From: Devosia sp.
GTDB taxonomy: Bacteria > Pseudomonadota > Alphaproteobacteria > Rhizobiales > Devosiaceae
Assembly: GCA_011322005.1 (NCBI GenBank)
Contig: DROE01000135.1
Span: forward strand, 1 to 6,739
Direction: 5' to 3'
DNA: 6,739 bases
Shown: one piece after another, positions 1 through 4,661 of the stretch
Numbering within the stretch: position 1 is the first letter of the stretch
Layout: the number at the start of each line of letters is the position of its first letter
Made by a program: the position numbers and the translations under genes
The notes under the pieces: model-generated
Database searches by the model: none
The model's input: the letters and a program-made list of their open reading frames with translations, nothing else
What the model was told of the DNA's origin: nothing

Positions 1-883
1 AGACTTCGTCGCCCTGCAGGAAGGTATATTCCTTCTGTGCTTTCAAGGCGGCTATGGCTGGCGGCAGGAGATGGACTATGCGCTCACCCGCCTCGGTCTT
101 TGTCGCTTCGATTTCCTCGGCGTCCTGGGTCAAGGCGCCTTCGACATAGATTCGCTTGTTTATCCAGTCGATGTTTCCCCAGTTGAGGGCGAACAGTTCG
201 GAGAGCCTGAGCCCGGTCCAGAAACCGAATTGGATCAGGTTCTTCATCTGACCGTGTGCCGCGTTGATCAGCGCGGTGCGTTCTTCCTGGCTGAAAGGGT
301 CGATTTTGGATTTCGAGTTCGCTGCCACATGGGCGCGGGACTTGCGCCGCCGGATGACCTTGTTGGCCATGGGGTGGTGATGGATAAGCTCCTGTTCGAC
401 GGCCTCGTTCAGTGCGCGCCGGAGGAGGCTGAGCTTGTTGTTCTGGGTCTTGCGGCTCCAGTCATGGGATTTCACCCAATCCCGGATCAATGACCATTTC
501 AATTCGGTCAGGGTCAGGGAGCCGAAGGTCGGGATGATCTGGTTGAAAAGAATCCGTTGATCGACTTTGCGCGTTGAGGCCTTCAGCTCCTTCTCTTCGG
601 TCCGCCACCAGTCGGACAGAAATTCTTCTACGGTGATGTTGGCGCCGGGTTCTCTGCTGAGCAGCCTGGCCTGCTTGGAATTCGGGAACGTGGTGGCGTA
701 GTCGAAGGTGCCTCGTTCTATGGCGTAGAGGATCGCCTCACGGTGGCGCTCCGCCCTTTTCAGATTAGCGGGGGTGGGCTTGAGTTTGATTCTTTCCCGG
801 TACCTCTTGCCTTGATAGACGAACGAGATCTCAATCGACGAGGCGCTGACTGCCCGAACCCCTGTACGCTGCTTTCTACCCAT
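1..883 (-). CDS. int: Tyrosine-type site-specific integrase, C-terminal part beyond the window
   Basis: Integrase of the phage/ICE type that would join the element to its chromosomal attachment site. The visible 294 residues contain an N-terminal arm-type DNA-binding region (about 1-60, with the segment SSIEISFVYQGKRYRERI typical of DUF3596-like arms), a SAM-like core-binding domain (about 83-175, VEEFLSDWW onward) and the start of the catalytic domain. The first catalytic arginine is R226 in FWTGLRLSEL, and the likely beta-hairpin lysine is K262 in ATKTEAGER. The HxxR, H/W and tyrosine motifs are off the left edge. The ATG at 883 is favoured because a strong GGAGGGG Shine-Dalgarno lies 8 bases upstream, even though this puts the start inside the upstream excisionase-like gene. 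The gene points out of the window, so the attachment site is expected to the left. The family call is secure; the element type is inferred. Confidence 0.93.
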   Translation of the reverse strand, partial: MGRKQRTGVRAVSASSIEISFVYQGKRYRERIKLKPTPANLKRAERHREAILYAIERGTFDYATTFPNSKQARLLSREPGANITVEEFLSDWWRTEEKELKASTRKVDQRILFNQIIPTFGSLTLTELKWSLIRDWVKSHDWSRKTQNNKLSLLRRALNEAVEQELIHHHPMANKVIRRRKSRAHVAANSKSKIDPFSQEERTALINAAHGQMKNLIQFGFWTGLRLSELFALNWGNIDWINKRIYVEGALTQDAEEIEATKTEAGERIVHLLPPAIAALKAQKEYTFLQGDEV

Positions 884-1044
884 TGGTTATACCCCTCCAC
901 GCTGATCAGCACCCGCTTATCCGGTGCCTTGACCCACACATGGCCTTCCAGCCATACCCCATCACGTATTTTGCTGCGAATGGCGTGCTCTGAGTACCCC
1001 GTTTGCTCGGCGAATTTGCGGATTGTGAGCCAGTTTACCGTCAT
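760..1044 (-). CDS. xis: Excisionase-like small DNA-binding protein (Xis)
   Basis: A 94-residue basic protein directly upstream of the integrase on the same strand. Residues 1-58 look like prophage/island excisionases: WLTIRKFAEQTGYSEHAIRS is a MerR/Xis-type winged HTH, followed by a wing (GHVWVKAPDKRVLISVEGYNQWVES). Such proteins bend DNA next to the attachment site and bias the integrase towards excision. The tail from about residue 59 (Arg/Ser/Pro-rich) is encoded wholly within the region shared with int in another frame, and is probably not part of the conserved fold. The start at 1044 is the first methionine before the HTH; only a weak AGG lies about 8 bases upstream. It shares 124 bases with int and is presumably co-transcribed with it. 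The family is recognised by motif only; a regulatory HTH role is the alternative. Confidence 0.8.
   Translation of the reverse strand: MTVNWLTIRKFAEQTGYSEHAIRSKIRDGVWLEGHVWVKAPDKRVLISVEGYNQWVESSVQGFGQSAPRRLRSRSSIKARGTGKESNSSPPPLI
892..898 (-). promoter_or_regulatory. Ribosome binding site fixing the integrase start
   Basis: On the minus strand GGAGGGG precedes ATG (883) with an 8-base spacer. It lies inside the coding sequence of the excisionase-like gene. It is the reason to accept an integrase start that overlaps that gene by 124 bases, and it suggests translational coupling. Confidence 0.7.
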
Positions 1045-1167
1045 CAGCGCGACCTGTGGGATGTTGCAAGGGCTGCAGAGGATTGGTGTGCCCCATGGTA
1101 GTCAGTGCGCGGCCGGGAAAAACCCGAAAAAGCGGGCCTGGAGGTGGGGGCTTTTGTGCTTGATTAT

Positions 1168-1222
1168 GGCCGGAAAGGCTGGGCCCTTTACGCCATTTCC
1201 CCCCTTTCAAAACCTTTCGGCC
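1168..1222. repeat. Imperfect inverted repeat in the divergent promoter region
   Basis: Left arm GGCCGGAAAGG (1168-1178), right arm CCTTTCGGCC (1213-1222). The arms are complementary apart from one extra G. The 34-base centre includes the first GGCCCTTT copy. Position between divergent genes makes an operator for the Xis- or AlpA-like protein plausible, but this is not shown. Confidence 0.4.
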
Positions 1223-1303
1223 CTTTGCATAACGTTTTCCATGGTCGCTGCGTAAATCGGTGTGATACCCCTTGTGGTCGTTCGACAACCAAAGCCATGC
1301 CAC

Positions 1304-1308
1304 AGGAG
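1304..1308 (+). promoter_or_regulatory. Ribosome binding site for the alpA-like gene
   Basis: AGGAG lies 7 bases before GTG (1316) and 13 bases before the in-frame ATG (1322). The spacing favours the GTG start. Confidence 0.55.
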
Positions 1309-1315
1309 TTTCAAT

Positions 1316-1540
1316 GTGACGATGAAAGATCCAAACGATGAAGGCAGCTATTACACCGACCAGGAAATGGCGCGCCTGCTGGGCATCTCCATCGGCCGCT
1401 TGCGCAACAAGCTGACGGCCGGCAACCCTCTGCCGCCGCGCATCCAGCCGCCGGGTTGCCGGCACCGGCTGTGGCCCCGCCAGGCGGTGCATGCGTGGCT
1501 GGAGCAGTTCACGGTGGAAACACGAGGGCGGCGCCCATGA
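1316..1540 (+). CDS. alpA: AlpA-like helix-turn-helix regulator
   Basis: A 74-residue DNA-binding protein opening the plus-strand operon. It has a MerR/AlpA-type HTH at about residues 12-35 (YYTDQEMARLLGISIGRLRN), then the PLPPRI.PPGCRHRLWPRQ wing typical of the AlpA/HTH_17 group, then a short amphipathic end (AVHAWLEQF). AlpA-like proteins regulate excision or early genes of prophages and islands. GTG at 1316 is preferred over ATG at 1322 because of AGGAG spacing; the frame continues upstream to 1262 but without an RBS or conserved sequence. The stop overlaps the next start as ATGA (1537-1540), indicating coupling. Fold recognition is strong; the specific target is unknown. Confidence 0.83.
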   Translation: MTMKDPNDEGSYYTDQEMARLLGISIGRLRNKLTAGNPLPPRIQPPGCRHRLWPRQAVHAWLEQFTVETRGRRP

Positions 1541-2373
1541 GCATCGAGGCCGTTCGTTGGGGACTGAGGCAGAAACTCCCGCCCACCCCCAAACTGGTGC
1601 TGGTGGCGCTGGGCGAAAGCGCCGACGAGCAGGGCGTCTGCTGGCCCAGCGTGCCCACCCTGGCGCGGCGGTGCTCCCTATCTGTTCGCACCGTCCAACG
1701 TATCCTCCAGGACCTGGAGGCCCGCGGCCTGATCCGTATTGAGCCCCGTTATCGTGCGGATGGCTCCCGGACCTCCAACCGCTATATCCTGCTCCTCGAC
1801 AAGGGAGATCCGGTGTCAGAGCGCCCCGTCGTCCCTGACGGGGCACTCCCGCCAAGGCGGCCATCCGCCGGTGACACCCCCGTCACCCCTGGAACCACCA
1901 GAGAACCGTCAAGGAAATCACCACGACCACAGCGCCAGGCATGTCGGACCGTTGCGCCAGTTGCTGGCCCAGCCCCGGACCGGGGTGGTGGGCAGGCATC
2001 GGGACTGGTGTTTCCCAAGGGCCTGTCGGAGGCCGAGCGGTCATCGGCGCGCAGGCAGTTGGCCGGCTTTCCCGAAGCCCTGGCACAGCAGCTCCTGGAC
2101 GAACTTGCCGGACGCATGGCGGCCGGCGCCATCCAGGTCGCCCCACTGGCCTACCTGCGGGGACTGGTCAGGCGCGCCCGGCAGGGCAGGTTCACGCCTG
2201 AACTGGCCCTGCGTGTCAGCGACCAACGCCGACGCCGCCAGCAGGCCGAGGCCGCCCTGCGGCGGGTCGAGGCAGCGCCCGTCACCACCCAGCCTGCCGT
2301 TGACAGCCCGCTGGTCGTCCGCCTGGAGGCCATCCGGCGTCGGTCATCCCGTGGCAAGGGGCGCGGCCGATGA
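1537..2373 (+). CDS. Winged-helix protein of element replication-initiator type
   Basis: A 278-residue protein. The N-terminal winged helix (about residues 15-86) contains WPSVPTLARRCSLSVRTVQR and DLEARGLIRIEPR, followed by a wing ending TSNRYILLL. This is the arrangement in phage O-type replication proteins and in island proteins annotated as HTH or pathogenicity-island replication proteins. Residues about 90-155 form a Pro/Arg/Gly-rich linker. A second, mostly helical domain (about 157-240, LVFPKGLSEAERSSARRQL onward) ends in a strongly basic stretch (RRRRQQ) and a basic tail. The likely job is binding the element's origin or a promoter and recruiting host replication proteins, but no catalytic motif is present, so a purely regulatory role is possible. 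It starts by ATGA overlap with the alpA-like gene and ends by ATGA overlap with the next small ORF. Confidence 0.78.
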   Translation: MSIEAVRWGLRQKLPPTPKLVLVALGESADEQGVCWPSVPTLARRCSLSVRTVQRILQDLEARGLIRIEPRYRADGSRTSNRYILLLDKGDPVSERPVVPDGALPPRRPSAGDTPVTPGTTREPSRKSPRPQRQACRTVAPVAGPAPDRGGGQASGLVFPKGLSEAERSSARRQLAGFPEALAQQLLDELAGRMAAGAIQVAPLAYLRGLVRRARQGRFTPELALRVSDQRRRRQQAEAALRRVEAAPVTTQPAVDSPLVVRLEAIRRRSSRGKGRGR

Positions 2374-2597
2374 CCGGGCACGGCTGCTTGCACTGTGCCA
2401 CGTGGCACACCGTCGGCCTGCTCCTTGGCGCAGATTACTGCCGGCTGGACGCGGGCACGCCCGCGCTCCGTGAGGCTCTCGCCCCACCGAGCGCGGGCCG
2501 GTCATTGCTGGCTTGTGGCAGAGTTGGCGCAGCGGATGCCACGCAGTGTTTTCGTGCATTGCTCGGGCGGGATGATCTGTGCCAGACGATGAACTGA
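2370..2597 (+). CDS. Small Cys-containing hypothetical protein
   Basis: A 75-residue frame starting by ATGA overlap (2370-2373) with the winged-helix gene and overlapping the next gene by 19 bases. Codons are GC-rich at third positions, like the neighbours. It has CLHC near the N terminus and further cysteines at YC, AC, QC and LC, so a metal-binding fold is conceivable, but there is no recognisable domain, signal peptide or membrane segment. Support comes mainly from the ATGA junction and from filling an otherwise empty 205-base gap in a compact operon. A second frame at 2395-2592 covers the same bases and looks less protein-like. It could also be non-coding. Confidence 0.42.
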   Translation: MTGHGCLHCATWHTVGLLLGADYCRLDAGTPALREALAPPSAGRSLLACGRVGAADATQCFRALLGRDDLCQTMN

Positions 2598-2818
2598 AAA
2601 CCCAGCTCGAGCAGGTGCGGGCCATCCGGCGGACCGCCCGCCGCAAACCCCATGGGCGTTCCCGCCTCGACCGCTACCGGGCCGATATCGAGGCCCTGGC
2701 CGCGGCCGGAGCCAGCAGCTACGACATCGCCCTGTGGCTGCGCCGCTTCAGGCGCACCAAGGTGCATCCCACCACCGTCTGGCGCGCCCTCAAACGCTGG
2801 CGGCATGCGGGCCGCTGA
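2579..2818 (+). CDS. Small basic helix-turn-helix protein
   Basis: A 79-residue Arg-rich protein. Residues about 28-74 form a compact HTH of the resolvase/transposase-like type: RLDRYRADIEALAAAGASS, YDIALWLRRF, then HPTTVWRALKRW as the probable recognition helix. A protein like this could regulate, or be an accessory factor of, the recombinase encoded immediately downstream, only 2 bases after its stop. The start is GTG at 2579: a stop lies two codons upstream in frame, leaving no earlier start. The in-frame GTG near 2612 would also keep the HTH. The Shine-Dalgarno is weak (GGGCGGG, a suboptimal distance away), consistent with translation coupled to the upstream ORF. Function is not known. 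Confidence 0.7.
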   Translation: MPDDELKTQLEQVRAIRRTARRKPHGRSRLDRYRADIEALAAAGASSYDIALWLRRFRRTKVHPTTVWRALKRWRHAGR

Positions 2819-2820
2819 GC

Positions 2821-3753
2821 ATGGCGCGTTTCGGCAAGGGCAAACCGATGGGCAGCCAGGCACGGGCGGTGCTGAAGGCCTTCCTGAGCCTCACCAGCCG
2901 GCACGCGGCCAAGCAGGCGGAAGGCATCCGGGGCAGCCGCTCCACCGGCCGAATCCACAGCCTGGCCACCTTCAACAAATATGCCACGGCCCTGAAACAG
3001 GCCGGCGACTGGGCCAAGGAGGCTGTCGGGCTGCGGCACCTGAAGGCCTTCACCCCCGAACTCGCCCAGCAGTACCTCACCGACCGTGCCGCCCAGGGTA
3101 TCGGCCAGAAACAGCTCGACACCGACCGCAATGCCCTGGAGTTCATCACCGGCAAGGGTTCCCTGGTGCGGGAACGGGCGCTTACCCAAAGCGAGCTGCA
3201 CAGCCGGGCCTACTCCCCCGCGCAGATCCGGCTCATCGCGGCCCACCAGAGCGACAGGAACGCCCTGGCCACCGAACTGGCCTGGCGCGCCGGTCTGCGC
3301 GCCCACGAATTGCTCACCCTGCAACGCGCCGGGGAGGCCCGGGCCGCCAGCCACCGGCACTGGAGCCCGGATCGCTTCCTCGGCCGGGATGGCGAGCGCT
3401 ACATCGTCACCGGCAAGGGCGGACTGCGCCGCGAGGTGATGATCCCCCATGACCTGGCGGCCAGACTGGAGGCACGTCGGCTGGAAACCGGGAGAGTCGT
3501 CGTGGACCGGGGCATCACCTACCGCCAGCACTACGACATCGGTGGCGGCAACGCCTGGAGCAAATCCTTCAGCGAGGCCTCAAGCCGTGTCCTGGGTTGG
3601 TCCCACGGTGCCCACGGCCTGCGCCACAGCTACGCTCAGGAACGCATGCAAAAACTGCAAGGGCTGGGCAAAGCGTACTACCCGGCACGGGAAATCCTCA
3701 GTCAGGAACTCGGCCACTTCCGGGGCGATATCGTGGAGGTCTACCTGCGGTGA
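2821..3753 (+). CDS. Second tyrosine recombinase (Integrase_1-like), complete
   Basis: A 310-residue site-specific recombinase, probably of the prophage-integrase group with Phage_int_SAM_2 and Integrase_1 domains. The core-binding domain covers about 10-125. The catalytic set is all present: R160 (WRAGLRAHELL), K199 (VTGKGGLRREV), H265 and R268 (HGLRHSY), H299 (ELGHF) and nucleophile Y308 (VEVYLR). It is therefore predicted to be active. The protein ends two residues after the tyrosine, so the C-terminal helix many family members use for subunit exchange is missing. Reading continues upstream to 2734, but that part lies inside the preceding HTH gene; ATG 2821, two bases after its stop, is the natural start. 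As last gene of a regulatory/replication operon it may resolve dimers, invert DNA or support element maintenance rather than repeat the job of the minus-strand integrase. Confidence 0.9.
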   Translation: MARFGKGKPMGSQARAVLKAFLSLTSRHAAKQAEGIRGSRSTGRIHSLATFNKYATALKQAGDWAKEAVGLRHLKAFTPELAQQYLTDRAAQGIGQKQLDTDRNALEFITGKGSLVRERALTQSELHSRAYSPAQIRLIAAHQSDRNALATELAWRAGLRAHELLTLQRAGEARAASHRHWSPDRFLGRDGERYIVTGKGGLRREVMIPHDLAARLEARRLETGRVVVDRGITYRQHYDIGGGNAWSKSFSEASSRVLGWSHGAHGLRHSYAQERMQKLQGLGKAYYPAREILSQELGHFRGDIVEVYLR

Positions 3754-3761
3754 GCGAAGAG

Positions 3762-3783
3762 CCCTCTCCCTCGAGGGAGAGGG
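3762..3783. repeat. Perfect 22-base palindrome, CCCTCTCCC-type intergenic repeat
   Basis: Arm CCCTCTCCCTC is followed at once by its exact complement and then TTGGGTGAGGG. From memory, CCCTCTCCC...GGGAGAGGG...GGGTGAGGG sequences recur between genes of many proteobacteria, so this is probably one copy of a dispersed REP-like repeat. It starts 8 bases after the recombinase stop. It could stabilise or end the operon transcript, but no T-run follows it, so it is not a standard intrinsic terminator. Confidence 0.65.
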
Positions 3784-3905
3784 TTGGGTGAGGGTGACTA
3801 AGATTTCGCATTCGATAGAAAAGCACCCCTCATTCCCTGAGAAATGCTGCGCTCACACCCGAAGGCGATCACGACTGGCAGATCAGGCGCTGCTCATCCA
3901 CCGGG

Positions 3906-4126
3906 GCCTGTTCCGAAAACAGGCTTCAGGGACGCGGCTTGATAAAGAGCGAAGCCGCAGAACGCTCACAAAGGGACAACGATGTGTCAGCCCGCAGTCT
4001 GGAAGACTGGCGCCGGGGTTTCAATGGCGAAAGCGCGGAGTAACGTGCGGGCTTTCAGGGAGATTTCGATTTCCAAGCGCGAAGAAGAATTTGTGGCCCC
4101 AGGGGTGATGGCAGTGCCATCACTCC
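3906..4126. ncRNA. Candidate structured RNA or structured DNA site
   Basis: Four strong inverted repeats lie within 221 bases. H1: GCCTGTT (3906-3912)/AACAGGC (3918-3924), 5-base loop. H2: GCGGCTT (3934-3940)/AAGCCGC (3952-3958), 11-base loop. H3: closing stem AGCCCGCA (3989-3996)/TGCGGGCT (4046-4053) around the inner hairpin AGTCT (3996-4000)/AGACT (4004-4008) and a possible GAAA-loop hairpin (GGCGAAAGC). H4: GTGATGGCA (4105-4113)/TGCCATCAC (4115-4123), extendable by outer pairs to 4102-4126 with one G-T pair. The run of perfect arms in a gene-free region suggests selection for folding. Strand, boundaries and family are unknown. No reverse transcriptase is present, so there is no support for a retron; no Rfam family was recognised. 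A degenerate mobile-element end is the alternative. Confidence 0.35.
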
Positions 4127-4164
4127 GATATCTCCTTCCTAGCCTGTAGAGCTTGGTCAGAAAA

Positions 4165-4208
4165 TTTCAATCAGCCGCACCATAAACTTGCAATTGGCCG
4201 CACCAAAA
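4165..4208. repeat. Tandem pair of 21-base direct repeats
   Basis: Copy 1 is 4165-4185, copy 2 is 4188-4208. They are identical at 17 of 21 positions, with the shared core GCCGCACCA, and the period is 23 bases (about two helical turns). This spacing suits a protein binding side by side. Iterons, a regulator site, or the multiple transposase-binding repeats found at the ends of some insertion sequences (IS21-like, for example) are possible. No transposase gene is nearby. Confidence 0.55.
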
Positions 4209-4334
4209 GGCACCCGGCATTCCACGATACCTCTCCAGGGCCTTTGAATGGTCAGCTATGGGGCAACAGCGAAAAACAAGATGATTGGCGTTGTTTGAAG
4301 CTTTGAATACCCGTGCCCAGATGGTTATTTGCTG

Positions 4335-4362
4335 TTGCTTCTGCTGTAGCAGATGTTATATT
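4335..4362 (+). promoter_or_regulatory. Probable promoter of the regulator/PLD-helicase operon with overlapping palindrome
   Basis: TTGCTT (4335-4340) and TATATT (4357-4362) are separated by 16 bases, a plausible sigma-70 promoter about 70 bases before the regulator gene. The spacer is largely filled by the palindrome TCTGCT-GT-AGCAGA (4340-4353). GCTGTTGC (4331-4338) and GCTGTAGC (4343-4350) also form a direct repeat of period 12. An operator in this position would let the XRE-type protein repress or tune its own operon. This is based on consensus resemblance only. Confidence 0.42.
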
Positions 4363-4433
4363 TTACCGACATGATTCTAACTGGCAGGGCTGCGCCAAAT
4401 GGGTGATCACCCCGAATCGACCAGAGCCGACAA

Positions 4434-4661
4434 ATGACCCAACAACCAGAAAACTTTTCCGAGCTGGTAAAAGATGTCCGCAAGCAACTAGGTTACAGCC
4501 AGGAAGAGCTGGCTCATGCGCTGGGGGTGAGCTTTGCCAGTGTGAATCGCTGGGAGAACGGAAAAACCAGACCATCGAAGCTGGCGCGAAAGCAGGTTGA
4601 ATCATTTTGCAGAAGGATGATGAAGCAGGGCAAGCTCAACATGACCGGAGGTCATAAATGA
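4434..4661 (+). CDS. XRE-family regulator (Cro/C1-type HTH), C-protein-like
   Basis: A 75-residue single-domain DNA-binding protein. The five-helix XRE fold covers about residues 8-62: LVKDVRKQLGYSQEELAHAL, then the recognition helix region GVSFASVNRWENGKTRPS. The tail is short and basic. Size and placement match the controller (C) proteins of restriction-modification systems, and also small repressors ahead of other toxic or defensive genes. Its stop overlaps the start of the nuclease/helicase gene (ATGA at 4658-4661), so the two are translationally coupled and the regulator is very likely dedicated to that operon. Its own RBS is weak. A promoter-like site with a palindrome lies upstream and could be its operator. 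Fold is secure; activator or repressor role is not determined. Confidence 0.88.
   Translation: MTQQPENFSELVKDVRKQLGYSQEELAHALGVSFASVNRWENGKTRPSKLARKQVESFCRRMMKQGKLNMTGGHK
4647..4652 (+). promoter_or_regulatory. Ribosome binding site of the PLD-helicase gene
   Basis: GGAGGT, a near-perfect Shine-Dalgarno, lies 5 bases before ATG 4658 and inside the end of the regulator gene. It fixes the start of the large gene and suggests it is translated more strongly than the regulator. Confidence 0.8.

Larger units (their letters stand above)
1045..1315. promoter_or_regulatory. Divergent control region between xis-int and the alpA-like operon
   Basis: This 271-base gap separates two outward-facing gene sets and should hold both promoters plus operators for Xis/AlpA-type proteins. 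Visible structure: overlapping short hairpins at 1114-1136; an imperfect inverted repeat GGCCGGAAAGG (1168-1178) / CCTTTCGGCC (1213-1222); and a direct repeat GGCCCTTT (1182-1189 and 1219-1226). I could not identify a convincing -35/-10 pair in either direction, so the promoter role rests on gene arrangement. No credible gene is seen here; open frames crossing it are antisense to, or extensions of, the flanking genes. Confidence 0.5.
3754..4433. other. Long non-coding stretch between the recombinase operon and the cargo module
   Basis: These 680 bases carry no credible gene. Open frames crossing it are tails of shadow frames without RBS or domain. Contents in order: a perfect 22-base palindrome (3762-3783); about 120 bases with nothing recognised; a cluster of hairpins (3906-4126); a pair of tandem 21-base repeats (4165-4208); an AT-richer segment with a direct repeat CTTTGAAT (4242-4249, 4301-4308); and a promoter-like site (4335-4362). 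GC content falls along this stretch, so it probably contains the junction between the element core and separately acquired cargo. Confidence 0.6.

Noticed and set aside
962..1864. A 300-residue open frame on the minus strand antisense to the alpA-like and winged-helix genes
   Set aside because: Low-complexity Arg/Pro/Ala composition typical of GC-rich antisense frames, no domain, and it crosses the divergent control region. The opposite strand carries recognisable proteins.
2719..3531. A 270-residue minus-strand frame antisense to the recombinase
   Set aside because: It is the shadow of a complete tyrosine recombinase with all catalytic residues; the antisense frame has no motif or RBS.
3762..3783. 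Intrinsic terminator for the recombinase operon
   Set aside because: The palindrome is strong but has no hairpin loop bases and no T-run after it on either strand; kept as an intergenic repeat instead.
3906..4126. Retron msr/msd or group II intron RNA
   Set aside because: No reverse transcriptase gene in the window and no recognisable intron 5' or domain V sequence.
4313..4600. A 95-residue plus-strand frame upstream of and overlapping the XRE gene
   Set aside because: No RBS or domain, includes the promoter-like region, and overlaps a clear XRE protein in another frame.
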